Source: Brachybacterium epidermidis
GTDB taxonomy: Bacteria; Actinomycetota; Actinomycetes; Actinomycetales; Dermabacteraceae
DNA: 64,000 nt
Reading direction: 5' to 3'
NCBI RefSeq assembly: GCF_015209585.1
Contig: NZ_JADEYR010000006.1
Location: 62,001 to 126,000, forward strand
The translations under genes and the position numbers were made by a program. Below are positions 51,170-60,434 of this stretch, piece after piece. The notes beneath the pieces are model-generated. The model had not been told where the DNA came from and made no database searches. It saw only the letters and a list, made by a program, of their open reading frames with translations. Numbering within the stretch: position 1 is the stretch's first letter; the number at the start of each line of letters is the position of its first letter.

Positions 51170-51661
51170 GTTCTGCTCCGTTCTGCGAGAGATGACGGCC
51201 TGCCCTTACGGGCGAGCCGCCCGCCGTCCGTACCGGGCAGCGTGGTTCGGGTGCAGTACGACTCGGGTGCAGTCGTTGCGCTCATCAAGGTCCCGGCAGG
51301 TGTTGGCTGCCGATTCTCGGGCCGGGTCCTGAAAGACGGTGCAGCAGCTTCGACACTGCGGTCGTCGATGACGTATCGCCATCGACGGTTGATCTTCTCC
51401 ACCAGGGCCCGGCCGACTGTGAGCGCCTGGCCCGTCAGCCAGTGTAGACCTCGTTCGTCAGGAGACGGGGCCGCCCGTGGCCAACTCGCCCGGAACGCCA
51501 GGGCCGGGACGCCGGGGCTTCGGGGGCACGAAAACGGCGCGGAGCGCCTGCTGCCCGCGCTGCGAAGGCGCGCGGCGCGGGTTCCCGATCGGGCGACGCA
51601 GCCTGCCCGTCCGGTGCGCTCTCTGCGCGAGGTCATCGCCCTCGTCGCAGCCTTCCGACTT
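51170..51661. other. 492-bp gap before the UvrA-like gene
   Basis: Several long frames exist on both strands but none has recognisable family motifs or a convincing start. I see no RNA gene, hairpin or repeat worth naming. It may be eroded coding sequence. Confidence 0.35.
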
Positions 51662-54343
51662 TCACATCGGGGAGGCGGCTTCCTGCAGTGCGGCCTCGAG
51701 GTACGGTGCCGACGCGCCGGCTCCGGACGAGGCGACCTGCGCGGGCGTGCCTGAGGCGACCACCGTGCCGCCATCGTCTCCCGCACCGGGCCCGAGGTCG
51801 ATGACGTGGTCGGCTACGGCAACGATGCGCATGTCGAGCTCGACCGCGACGACGGTGTTGCCGGCGTCGACGAGGGCCTGCAGGTGGGTCACGAGCCGAT
51901 CGGAATCGGCGCAGTGCAGCCCGGAGGTCGGCTCGTCCAGGACGTAGAGCGTGTCCCCGCGCTGGGATCGCTGGAGCTCGGCTGCGAGCTTGACGCGCTG
52001 CGCCTCACCCCCGGACAGCTCGGTCGCCGGCTGTCCGAGACGGAGATACCCCAAGCCCACGTCGATCAGTGCCGTGAGCGAGCGCATGATGTCGAACTCG
52101 CCGTGGAAGAAGTCATGGGCCTCCTCGACGCTCATGGCGAGGACCTCGGCGATGCTGCGGCCGCGCCAGGCGATCTCCAGGGTGCTGGACTGGTAGCGGG
52201 TGCCGTGGCAGTCGGGGCACTCGGTGTAGACCGAGGGGAGGAAGAGCAGCTCCACCATGACGGATCCCTCGCCCTTGCAGGTAGGGCAGCGGCCGCCGGT
52301 GACGTTGAAGGAGAATCTGCCCGCTTTGTACCCCCGAGCGCGGGCCTCGGGGGTCTCCGCGAACCTCCGCCTCACATGGTCGAACAGGCCCGTATAGGTA
52401 GCGACGTTCGAGCGCGGGGTGCGGCCGATGGGCTTCTGATCGATGCTCACCACGCGGCGCACCCTCGAGAGGTCTCCCCGGATCTCTCCCTCGAGCTCGT
52501 CGGGTTCGTCCGACAGCAGGAGCTCGTCCCCTTCAGGGGCGGTGGCGTCCTCCGCCTGGTCGGCTCGTCCCTGCCGTTCGCCGAGCAGCGCAGGCAGAGC
52601 CTGGCTGACCAGGCTGGACTTGCCTGATCCCGACACTCCGGTGACGGCGGTGAACACCCCGAGCGGAAAGGAGATCGACACGCCGCGCAGGTTGTTGCGG
52701 GTGACGTTCTCGAGCTGCAGCCATCCCTGCGGCTCCCGGGGCGTCCGGTGGGGCAGGCCGCTGCCGCCGAAGACATAGCCGCGGGTGACGGACTCCTCCA
52801 CTTCTGCCAGCCCTTCGGTGGGCCCGCTGTAGACGACGCGTCCGCCGCGATCACCCGCGCCGGGCCCGATGTCGACCAGCCAGTCCGCGTGCCGCATCAC
52901 GTCCACAGAATGCTCCACGACGAACAGGCTGTTGCCTCGGCGCTTGAGCCCGTCGAGGATGCCGAGCAGGGCGCTGACGTCCTGCGGATGGAGCCCCGCG
53001 GAAGGCTCATCGAGCACATAGACCACGCCGAACAGTTCGGAGGTCAGCTGGGTGGCGAGCCGCAGCCGCTGCAGCTCGCCGCCGGAGAGGGTGGGTGTGG
53101 TGCGGCCCAGGGAGAGGTACCCCAGACCCAGATCGATGATCGGCCGCAGTCTGTTGACGAGCTCCGTGCCCAGCCGCACCGTCGCGGCCAGCTTCTCCAC
53201 CGAGTCGTTCGGTGTCCTGCGGACGTCGGCGGCGGCCGCATGGGCTGATCCGCCGGTGTCGACTCGCTGCGGGGCGGAGTCGCGTCGCGTTTCCTCATCA
53301 CGTGCCTGACCCGCCGACTCGGTCCCGTCAAGAGCGCCGGCGGCACGCTCGACCGCCTGCTCGATCAGCGTGGAGAGCTCCGCGATCGGCAGCGCGGAGA
53401 GTTCTGCGACGTCGAGGCCTTCGAACGTCACGGACAGGGCCTCCGGCTTCACTCTCTTGCCGTGGCAGGCGGGGCAGGAAGCGACCGTGAGGAACTGCGC
53501 CACGCGTCGCTTCATCGACTCGCTCTTGGTGTTCGCGAACGTGTCGAGCACGTACCGGCGTGCGCCGACGAAGGTGCCCGAGTAGCTCGGTTCGACACCT
53601 GCCGCGGTCGCGGCCCGCGCCTCGGCCAGGGTCAGCCGTGAATGGACCGGGACGTACGGCGTCTCCTCGGTGTAGAGGATCCAGTCCCGATCCTCCTTCG
53701 GCAGATCCTTCCACGGGACGTCGACGTCATATCCGAGAGCGACGAGCACATCGCGCAGCTGATGACCGTGCCAGGCCGTCGGCCAGGAGGCGATGGCCCG
53801 CTCGCGGATCGTCAGCGAAGGATCGGGCACCATCGTGTCCTCGGTGACCTCGTACACCCGGCCGATGCCGTGGCATTGCGGACACGCGCCCTGCACTGTG
53901 TTGGCCGAGAAGTCCTCGGCGTAGAGCATCGGTTGATCCTCGGGGTAATGGCCGGTTCGGGAGTAGAGCATGCGCACCAGCGAGGAGAGCGTGGTGATGC
54001 TGCCCACCGAAGAGCGCGCGCTGCGGCCGCCGCGCTGCTGCTGAAGAGCGACGGCCGGCGGCATGCCCGTGATGGAATCGACGTCCGGGACGCCGGCCTG
54101 GTCGATCAGGCGGCGAGCGTAGGGAGCGACGGACTCGAGATAACGGCGCTGGGACTCCGCGAACAGGGTTCCGAAGGCCAGGGAGGACTTCCCCGAGCCG
54201 GAGACCCCGGTGAACACCACCAGCGCGTCGCGAGGCACCGTCAGGTCGATGTCCTGGAGGTTGTGCTCGCGAGCGCCGAGAACACGCACGTCCGGCTGGA
54301 TGGGCGAGGAATCCGCGGGCGAGGGCGTGGGGGCTTTGGCCAT
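51662..54343 (-). CDS. UvrA-like ABC ATPase (UvrA2/drug-resistance type)
   Basis: An 893-residue double ABC ATPase. Walker A motifs GVSGSGKSSLAFG (near 45) and GVSGSGKSSLVSQ; signatures TLSGGELQRLRLAT and ELSGGEAQRVKLAA; Walker B VYVLDEPSAGLHPQD and LYVLDEPTSGLH. Zinc cysteines appear in CPQCHGIG, CPACHGKR and CPTCKGEG...CPDCHGTR. It is shorter than housekeeping UvrA and begins differently, fitting class II UvrA proteins that lack the UvrB-binding region and are associated with DNA-intercalating drug tolerance. ATG 54343 chosen because upstream sequence is unrelated. Confidence 0.9.
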   Translation of the reverse strand: MAKAPTPSPADSSPIQPDVRVLGAREHNLQDIDLTVPRDALVVFTGVSGSGKSSLAFGTLFAESQRRYLESVAPYARRLIDQAGVPDVDSITGMPPAVALQQQRGGRSARSSVGSITTLSSLVRMLYSRTGHYPEDQPMLYAEDFSANTVQGACPQCHGIGRVYEVTEDTMVPDPSLTIRERAIASWPTAWHGHQLRDVLVALGYDVDVPWKDLPKEDRDWILYTEETPYVPVHSRLTLAEARAATAAGVEPSYSGTFVGARRYVLDTFANTKSESMKRRVAQFLTVASCPACHGKRVKPEALSVTFEGLDVAELSALPIAELSTLIEQAVERAAGALDGTESAGQARDEETRRDSAPQRVDTGGSAHAAAADVRRTPNDSVEKLAATVRLGTELVNRLRPIIDLGLGYLSLGRTTPTLSGGELQRLRLATQLTSELFGVVYVLDEPSAGLHPQDVSALLGILDGLKRRGNSLFVVEHSVDVMRHADWLVDIGPGAGDRGGRVVYSGPTEGLAEVEESVTRGYVFGGSGLPHRTPREPQGWLQLENVTRNNLRGVSISFPLGVFTAVTGVSGSGKSSLVSQALPALLGERQGRADQAEDATAPEGDELLLSDEPDELEGEIRGDLSRVRRVVSIDQKPIGRTPRSNVATYTGLFDHVRRRFAETPEARARGYKAGRFSFNVTGGRCPTCKGEGSVMVELLFLPSVYTECPDCHGTRYQSSTLEIAWRGRSIAEVLAMSVEEAHDFFHGEFDIMRSLTALIDVGLGYLRLGQPATELSGGEAQRVKLAAELQRSQRGDTLYVLDEPTSGLHCADSDRLVTHLQALVDAGNTVVAVELDMRIVAVADHVIDLGPGAGDDGGTVVASGTPAQVASSGAGASAPYLEAALQEAASPM

Positions 54344-54398
54344 GCCAGGGAGACTAACAACGCGGTCCGCCGATCGCGTCGGGGCGTCCACCTGTCCT

Positions 54399-55010
54399 GG
54401 ATCGTTCCTCCCCGACAAGGACCAGGCCATGGAGAAGATCCGTGACCTCGCCCTGCTCTCGGACATCCTGCCCACCGCGTTCCACGGCCTCATGGAAGCC
54501 GGGGCCAAGCCCGGCTCGACCGTCTACATCGCCGGCGCCGGTCCCGTCGGTCGCTGCGGCGCCGCGGCGGCCCGGCCCCTGGGCGCTTCCTGCATCATCG
54601 TCGGTGACTACCATCAGGACCGTCTGGACCTGGTGAAGAACAACGGCTGCGAGACCATCGACCTGAACCAGGACGTGCCGCTGACCGATCAGATCGAGGC
54701 CATCCTCGGCGAGCCCATGGTGGACTGCGCCGTCGACTACGTCGGCTCCGAAGCCCACGGGATCGGCCGCGAGGCCGAGGACATGAACCCGGCCTACGCC
54801 ATCAACCAGGTCATGGACGCCACCCGTGCAGGCGGTGCCACCGGCGTCATCGGCGTCTACGGCCCGAACCCGCTGGCGTCCTCCAAGGCCGAGCAGGAGG
54901 GCACCTTCTCGCTCGACTTCGGCAAGGCGTGGATCAAATCGCCTCGGATCACCGGCGGCCTCCCGACATCCGCCAGGGCGGCCGGGTCCTCTGGGCGGGC
55001 CCCCTTGTGA
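54399..55010 (+). pseudogene. fragment of glutathione-independent formaldehyde dehydrogenase (FdhA-like)
   Basis: The frame holds only the NAD-binding part: LPDKDQAMEKIRDLALLSD, STVYIAGAGPVGRCGAAAA (GxGxxG), VDCAVDYVGSEAHG and FGKAWIKSPRITGG. The N-terminal zinc-binding catalytic half is missing and similarity ends near 54,955, before the usual C-terminus. No start signal. A truncated gene left at the edge of the island. Confidence 0.75.
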
Positions 55011-55096
55011 ATTGGGTTGCCAGAGCGTAGACAGATGGGGACCAGCGTGCCCTCTGCTCTCATGGGCAACGCAGATCCTCAGCGAAGGAGTGCCCC

Positions 55097-55840
55097 ATGT
55101 TCCGCACCGACGTCGCCCCTGGTGTGCACCTGTTGCAGCACGGCAATGTGAACTGCTACCTCGTCGAGGAGGGCGACGCTCTCACGTTGGTCGACGCCGG
55201 GTTGCCCGGAGCGTGGGCAGAGCTGGGGCGCGCCGTTCGCCACCTTGGGCGTGCACCTGAGGACATCCGAGCACTAGTGCTGACCCACGCACATTTTGAC
55301 CACGTCGGTCTTGCCCGGCGTCTGGTGCAGCGACTGAACATTCCCGTCTATGCCCATCCTGAGGAGTGGACGCTGGCCGCTCACCCGTATCGGTATGCGC
55401 ACGAGAACCCGCGGGCGTTGTACCCGTTGCGGCATCCGCGCGCGATCCCGGTCCTCGCCTCCATGGTGGCCGCTGGCGCGGGCTGGGTGCGGGGCGTCGA
55501 GGGACTGTCTTCCCTGGAGCCCGGCGTCACGCTCACTGTGCCGGGAAGTCCCCGGGTTGTGGCGACCTACGGTCACACCTTCGGCCACTGCTCTCTGCAC
55601 CTTCCTGACCGTGACGCCGTACTGTCCGGCGATGCCCTGGTCACCCTGGATCCGTACACCGGACGAACCGGCCCCAGGATCATCGCCGGCGCCGCGACCG
55701 CTGACAGTTCGATGGCGCTGGCTTCACTGGAGGGAATCGCCGCCACTGGAGCGATGCACGTTCTTCCCGGCCACGGCGATCCATGGCACGAAGGCGTCGA
55801 CCTGGCCGTCCGCCGTGCTCGCAACAATGGTCCGGCCTGA
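55097..55840 (+). CDS. MBL-fold metallo-hydrolase
   Basis: A 247-residue metallo-beta-lactamase-fold enzyme. The metal motif LTHAHFDHVGLARRL is near residue 61; further ligands are TYGHTFGHCSLHLPD, VLSGDALVTLD and HVLPGHGDPW. AAGGAG precedes ATG. Hydrolyses an ester, thioester or similar; substrate unknown. Confidence 0.92.
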   Translation: MFRTDVAPGVHLLQHGNVNCYLVEEGDALTLVDAGLPGAWAELGRAVRHLGRAPEDIRALVLTHAHFDHVGLARRLVQRLNIPVYAHPEEWTLAAHPYRYAHENPRALYPLRHPRAIPVLASMVAAGAGWVRGVEGLSSLEPGVTLTVPGSPRVVATYGHTFGHCSLHLPDRDAVLSGDALVTLDPYTGRTGPRIIAGAATADSSMALASLEGIAATGAMHVLPGHGDPWHEGVDLAVRRARNNGPA

Positions 55841-55992
55841 GATCGAACCATTCCCCTGCCGTGCTCTCGTCTCCGGAGCTTCGGTCAGCGATTGCTTCAC
55901 CTCGTCAATCCGCCAGTGGTCGTCGGAGCGAGATGGGAAGGTGCGCACCGCCTTCTCACGGACGTAACAAGCGGGCGTCGAGCACCGCCCCG

Positions 55993-55998
55993 TACCCT
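55993..55998 (+). promoter_or_regulatory. -10 element of the ankyrin gene
   Basis: TACCCT ends 7 nt before ATG 56006 (leaderless type). Confidence 0.5.
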
Positions 55999-56005
55999 GA
56001 TCCAC

Positions 56006-56410
56006 ATGGATGATGACGTCGTGGAGCTCGCCCACCAGATGTTCGACATGGCCCGGCAGGGTGATGCCGTCCCCCTGCTGGCGCTGGTGGACCAGGGCGC
56101 ACCGGCTAACATGCAGGACGCCGAGGGGAACTCGATGCTGATGCTCGCCGCGTACCACGACCACCCCACCCTGGTGGAGGCCCTGGCCTCCTGCGGGGCC
56201 GACGTGGACCTGCTGAACGACCGCGGGCAGTCCCCGCTGGCAGGGGCCGCGTTCAAGGGCTACACCGAGGTGGCCCGGGTGCTGCTGAAGGCCGGGGCGA
56301 ACCCGGACCTGGGTGATCCCAGCGGCCGCGCCGCCGCCCACTTCTTCGGCCGCGAGGACATCACGGCACTGCTGGAGGACTCAACGGGTGAGGATCCGGG
56401 CCAGGCCTGA
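56006..56410 (+). CDS. ankyrin-repeat protein
   Basis: A 134-residue protein with three or so ankyrin repeats: GDAVPLLALVDQGAPANMQD, GNSMLMLAAYHDHPTLVEALA and GQSPLAGAAFKGYTEVARVLLKAGANPDLGD (in parts). A small cytosolic protein-interaction scaffold. It converges on the GNAT gene with 1 bp between stops. Confidence 0.9.
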   Translation: MDDDVVELAHQMFDMARQGDAVPLLALVDQGAPANMQDAEGNSMLMLAAYHDHPTLVEALASCGADVDLLNDRGQSPLAGAAFKGYTEVARVLLKAGANPDLGDPSGRAAAHFFGREDITALLEDSTGEDPGQA

Positions 56411-56411
56411 G

Positions 56412-56939
56412 TCAGCGCGGGTGCCGGTACACCATCGGCACATGCTCGATGCCGGCCTCCATGAACACCGGCCCGGTGGTCTCGTACCCCATGGACAGGT
56501 ACCACTTCTCCAGGTAGGCCTGGGCGTCGATGTGCACCTCGGCGGCAGGGTCGATCTGGTGGGTGAGGTCCAGTGCCGCGCGCATGATCCGGCCGCCGAA
56601 CCCGTCGCGACGGTTCTGCTTGCGCACCGCGAGGCGGCCGATGCGCAGCGTGCCGTCGTCCTCGGTGAGCACCCGGATGTGGGCGGCGGGCTCTCCGCGC
56701 GCGGTCTCGATCCACAGGATGGTGGTGCCGGGCTCCAGCTCACGGCCGTCGAGATCCGCGTCGGTGGCGTGCTGCTCGAGGGTGAACACATCCTGCCGCA
56801 GCTTGGCCAGCAGGTACACGGTGGCCGCGGGGATCGCGGTGAGGTGGGCGCGGTGGAGGGTCGCTCCGCCAGACAGGTCGACGACGGGCAGGTCGAGGGG
56901 CTCGCTGCCGGCGGGCGCATCGGGAAGGGCATCAGGCAT
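56412..56939 (-). CDS. GNAT-family N-acetyltransferase (ElaA-like)
   Basis: A 175-residue acetyltransferase. LLAKLRQDVFTLEQHATDADLDGRE (in parts) is the ElaA-type start, followed by LRIGRLAVRKQNRRDGFGGRIMR (acetyl-CoA loop) and IDAQAYLEKWYLSMGY. ATG 56939 is supported by TACAGT 6 nt upstream. Confidence 0.92.
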   Translation of the reverse strand: MPDALPDAPAGSEPLDLPVVDLSGGATLHRAHLTAIPAATVYLLAKLRQDVFTLEQHATDADLDGRELEPGTTILWIETARGEPAAHIRVLTEDDGTLRIGRLAVRKQNRRDGFGGRIMRAALDLTHQIDPAAEVHIDAQAYLEKWYLSMGYETTGPVFMEAGIEHVPMVYRHPR

Positions 56940-56945
56940 GGCGCC

Positions 56946-56951
56946 ACTGTA
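56946..56951 (-). promoter_or_regulatory. -10 element of the ElaA-like gene
   Basis: TACAGT on the minus strand lies 6 nt before ATG 56939. Confidence 0.5.
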
Positions 56952-57085
56952 ATCGTGCCCAGCGCGGCCTCGGAACGAGCGGTCGGGTCTCTCCCCTCTG
57001 CGGTGTCCAGCGCCGTGACACGCATCCCCTCGTGAAGACCTCGCTCGCCACCGCTGCACCGCCTGGACCGCGTTCGCGACCGCGC

Positions 57086-58146
57086 TCAGCGCCGCCCTGA
57101 AGGAGCGCGACCCGAGCCAATGAACTCGGTCATCGCCGCACGCCATAGTTGGACCATCTCCGGACCGCCGTGGCCCTCGTGCTCGATGATCCGCAGGGTG
57201 CTGCCGGGCCATGCCCGGTGCACGAGGTACGGGGTGCGCACCGGCCCGGAGACGTCGCGCCTGCCGTGGATCAGCACCCCGGGAACATCCGCGAGGCGAT
57301 GCATGCCGCCCAGCAGCCCGCTGCCGGGCTCCGCGCCCCAGCCTGCCGCCCAGTCGGCCACGAATCCGTCGTGGGCCCAGTAGTGGGTGACCAGACGCGC
57401 GAACTCGAGCTGCTGCGCCTCTGAGCGGGGGAGGCCGCCCTGGGTGCCGGGGTGCGGGAGCCCGATCCCGATGTGCGCGTCCTCCCAGTCGATCCAGGCC
57501 GCGGCTGCCTCGCGCACGCGCTGCGGGTCGGGATCAGCGAGCATGTCCCGGTACGCATCCACCAGGCGCAAAGACCCCTCGGCGCGGCCATGGCCCAGGG
57601 GGCCGCGGCGGAACTGCGTGCGCTGCTCCGCGAGAGTCGCCAGCGCGTCCCATGCCTCCGGGTACAGCGCGCCCACGCCCTCGGTGATCCAGTCGACCTC
57701 CCATCGGGAGGTAGTGGTGACTGCGAACAGCACCACGGCCCGCACCCGGTGGGGATGCGCCTGCGCGTAGGCGAGCGCGAGGGTGCTCCCCCAGGAGACG
57801 CCCTGCACGATCCACGACTCGATACCGAGGTGCTCGCGCAGCAGCTCGATGTCCCCCACCAGGTTCGCCGTGGTCTGCGCGGCCAGGCCCCCACCCGGTG
57901 AGCCCTCCTGGATGCGCCGCTGCAGCATCCCCACCAGCAGCGTGCCGTCCGCCGGGACGTTCCGGCGATAGCCCGATCCCAGCGTGCCGCCGGGCCCGCC
58001 GTGCAGGTACAGCGCTGGAGCGCCGTCGCGGGTCCCGGACAGCTCGTAGGGCAGCTGGTGTCCGTCGGCCGTGGTGAGCGAGCCCTGCTCGAGCAGCGGG
58101 GCGGGCGCGGGCAGGGCGGGTCAGGCGGCGGGGCCGGGGAGGTCAT
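57086..58146 (-). pseudogene. alpha/beta hydrolase, prolyl-aminopeptidase-like, frame broken near the N-terminus
   Basis: ATG 58146 (MTSPAPPPDPPC) is in a different frame from the rest. The main frame runs without any start codon through LPYELSGTRDG and YLHGGPGGTLGSGY (the HGGPG oxyanion motif), then LLREHLGIESWIVQGVSWGSTLAL (nucleophile Ser in GVSWGS) and the C-terminal IIEHEGHGG with the catalytic His. One extra base in the C-rich 58,090-58,120 stretch would restore a protein of about 353 residues. It overlaps the Nei gene stop. Cleaves N-terminal proline in known members. Confidence 0.75.
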
Positions 58147-59164
58147 GCAGATCAGCGTAGGCCCACGGCGCGGCTGGGTTCTCGCGGATCCACGCGGCGC
58201 GTCGGGTCCTCGCGGTCTGGCAGCGCGGGCACCAGTAGACGGTGCGTCCGGCCAGCTCCTGGGACCTCACCACCGTCCCGCACAGGCGGCAGGGCAGGGT
58301 GTGGCGGTGGTACACGTAGAAGGACTGCTCGCGCGGGACCACGGTGGGATCCTCGTCGCCGTTCTGGCGAGTGCGCTCCATGATGCGGGGGTCCAGCAGG
58401 CGGTGCTCGGGCTGGGTGGTGACGATCCGGCCGGTGCGGGCACCGTAGTGCATCAGCGCCACCAGGTCCTCCCAGATCCCCTCGACCATCGACCTGCTCA
58501 GGGCCTTGCCGGGGACGAAGGGGTCCAGCCGCGCCCGGAACAGCAGCTCGGCGCGGTAGATGTTGCCGATGCCCGCCACCACCTCCTGGTTCATCAGCAT
58601 GGTGCCGATCCCGGAGCGGGAGCCCACCACCCGTGACACGAACTGCTCGGGGTCGGCGTCGGCCCGCAGCGGGTCCGGGCCCAGGCGGTCGATGATCGCC
58701 TGCCGGCCGGCACCGTCCAGGAGGGTGCAGGCGGTGGGTCCGGTGAGGTCGGCCAGCCCGCAGGGCCCCTGGATGCGCAGTCGCGTCGTGGGCCGGGGCA
58801 GCAGGTACTGCCAGTCCGCGGTGCCCGCGTCGAGGGAGCGCTCCTGCTCCCCCACCCGCACCCGAGGAGCACCGATCGCGTGCATGCGCGCGAAGCCGGG
58901 CTCACCGGCGAAGGTCCACGAACCGTACAGCCCCAGGTGTACGTGGACGAACCGCACCACGGGCGCGTCCAGGTCGACGTCCGCACTGGGGGCGAAGGCC
59001 AGGAACAGGTGCTTGCCCACCGCCTCGGCTCCCAGCAGCACCATCCGGTCGATCTGGGCGGCCTCGGAGAACCGTCCCTGGGGGCTGGAGGTGTGCACCC
59101 GCTGGCCCACCAGGCCGTGGCCGAAGGCCTCCGCGAGCCGGTGGACGGTATGGCCCTCCGGCAT
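58121..59164 (-). CDS. Fpg/Nei-family DNA glycosylase
   Basis: A 347-residue base-excision repair enzyme. It begins MPEGHTVHRLAE, with catalytic Pro2 and Glu3 and the Nei-like GHT. The H2TH region is VVAGIGNIYRAELLFRARLDP and the C-terminal zinc finger CRLCG...YWCPRCQ. Actinobacterial Nei2-type proteins begin the same way. Removes oxidised pyrimidines and nicks the strand. ATG overlaps the rpiB stop (TGATG). Confidence 0.95.
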   Translation of the reverse strand: MPEGHTVHRLAEAFGHGLVGQRVHTSSPQGRFSEAAQIDRMVLLGAEAVGKHLFLAFAPSADVDLDAPVVRFVHVHLGLYGSWTFAGEPGFARMHAIGAPRVRVGEQERSLDAGTADWQYLLPRPTTRLRIQGPCGLADLTGPTACTLLDGAGRQAIIDRLGPDPLRADADPEQFVSRVVGSRSGIGTMLMNQEVVAGIGNIYRAELLFRARLDPFVPGKALSRSMVEGIWEDLVALMHYGARTGRIVTTQPEHRLLDPRIMERTRQNGDEDPTVVPREQSFYVYHRHTLPCRLCGTVVRSQELAGRTVYWCPRCQTARTRRAAWIRENPAAPWAYADLHDLPGPAA

Positions 59165-59637
59165 CAGTGCTGCTCGGGTGTGCCGTACCCGCCGGTCCTC
59201 TCGAAGCCGGCGATCAGGTCGATGCGCCGCTGGTGGCGCTCCTCGTGGCTGAAGGGCTCGGCCAGGAACAGGTCGATCAGGCCCTCGAGCTCCTCCTCGG
59301 TGTGCTGGCGGGCGCCCACGGAGATCACGTTGGCGTCGTTGTGCTGGCGGGCCAGCTTCGCGGTGTCCTCGTTCCACACCAGCGCGGCCCGCACACCGGC
59401 CACCTTGTTGGCCGCGATCTGCTCGCCGTTGCCGGAGCCGCCGATCACGACGCCGAAGGAGCCGGGCTGGGCCACCACGGCCTCACCCACAGCGGTGCAG
59501 AACGGCGGGTAGTCGTCCAGGGCGTCGTACTCGTGGGCGCCGTGGTCGGTGACCTCGTGGCCCTTGGAGCGCAGCGCGGCCACCAGTCGGTTCTTCAGCT
59601 CGAAGCCGGCGTGGTCGGTGCCGATGTGCACGATCAT
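59164..59637 (-). CDS. rpiB: ribose-5-phosphate isomerase B
   Basis: A 157-residue RpiB/LacA-type isomerase: IVHIGTDHAGFELKNRL at the start, VIGGSGNGEQIAANKVAGVRAAL for substrate binding (Ser where some members have Cys) and RQHNDANVISVGAR. Interconverts ribose-5-P and ribulose-5-P in the pentose phosphate pathway. Overlapping Nei and preceded 31 bp by the DsbA-like gene: one operon. Confidence 0.95.
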   Translation of the reverse strand: MIVHIGTDHAGFELKNRLVAALRSKGHEVTDHGAHEYDALDDYPPFCTAVGEAVVAQPGSFGVVIGGSGNGEQIAANKVAGVRAALVWNEDTAKLARQHNDANVISVGARQHTEEELEGLIDLFLAEPFSHEERHQRRIDLIAGFERTGGYGTPEQH

Positions 59638-59668
59638 GGTTCAGTTCCGTCCTTGCTCCATGGGGCTG

Positions 59669-60301
59669 TCAGCTGAGGTCGATGCCGCCGGTGCGGCTGC
59701 GCTTGAGCTCGTAGAAGCCCTGCACCGACGCCAGTGCGCGCAAGCCGTCCAGCAGGCGGCCGGCCTCCTCCCCCTTGGGGGCCGGGGACACCACGGGGCC
59801 GAAATAGGCGGTGCCCTCGCCGAAGGAGATCACCGGGGTGCCCACGTCGTCGCCCACCATGTCGATGGCGTCCTGGTGGGAGGCGCGCAGCGCCCGGTCG
59901 GTGTCGTCGCCATCGGCCGGATCGTAGGCGTCGATCAGCCCGGCGGGCAGGCCGGCGTCCTCGAGGGCCGCCACGGCGGTGGCCCGTCGATCCTCCTTCT
60001 GCCCGCCCACGTGGTAGCGCTCGCCCCAGGCGGTGTACCAGCGGGCGAAGGCCTCGTCCCCCTCCGTGCGGGCGATGTGGATCGCCAGCCGCGCGGCGCC
60101 CCAGCTCTGGTCGGTGCTGCGGCGGTAGTCGGGATCCAGGTCGCGGCCCTCGTTCAGCACGGCCAGGGACATCACCCGGAAGCGGGGAGCGATCTCCCGC
60201 ACCTCGGCCGCGTGCAGCAGCCAGCGGCTGGTCATCCAGGCGAAGGGGCAGGCGGGATCGACGAACAGCTCGACGGTGGGCTCGACATCGGTGGTGCTCA
60301 C
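59669..60301 (-). CDS. DsbA-family protein (mycothiol-dependent reductase Rv2466c-like)
   Basis: A 210-residue thioredoxin-fold protein with helical insert. The active site is DPACPFAWMTSRWL: one Cys, with Ala where the second Cys of CPxC would be. WGAARLAIHIARTEGDEAFARWY and VGTPVISFGEGTAYFGPVVSP (cis-Pro) fit the Rv2466c group. GTG 60301 follows a GAGGAGAGG stretch. With an MshA/MshB-like pair in the window, a mycothiol-linked monothiol role is plausible. Confidence 0.87.
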   Translation of the reverse strand: MSTTDVEPTVELFVDPACPFAWMTSRWLLHAAEVREIAPRFRVMSLAVLNEGRDLDPDYRRSTDQSWGAARLAIHIARTEGDEAFARWYTAWGERYHVGGQKEDRRATAVAALEDAGLPAGLIDAYDPADGDDTDRALRASHQDAIDMVGDDVGTPVISFGEGTAYFGPVVSPAPKGEEAGRLLDGLRALASVQGFYELKRSRTGGIDLS

Positions 60302-60434
60302 GCGGGTTTCCTCTCCTCGGGGGTGATGGACCCATTCTGTCACCGCGCCCGTCAGCGTGCTGACGTGACCGGCACTACACCATCAGCCTGCATATTCGTT
60401 TGCGACCGGGCTCAGCGCGGGGAAGGATCGACGG

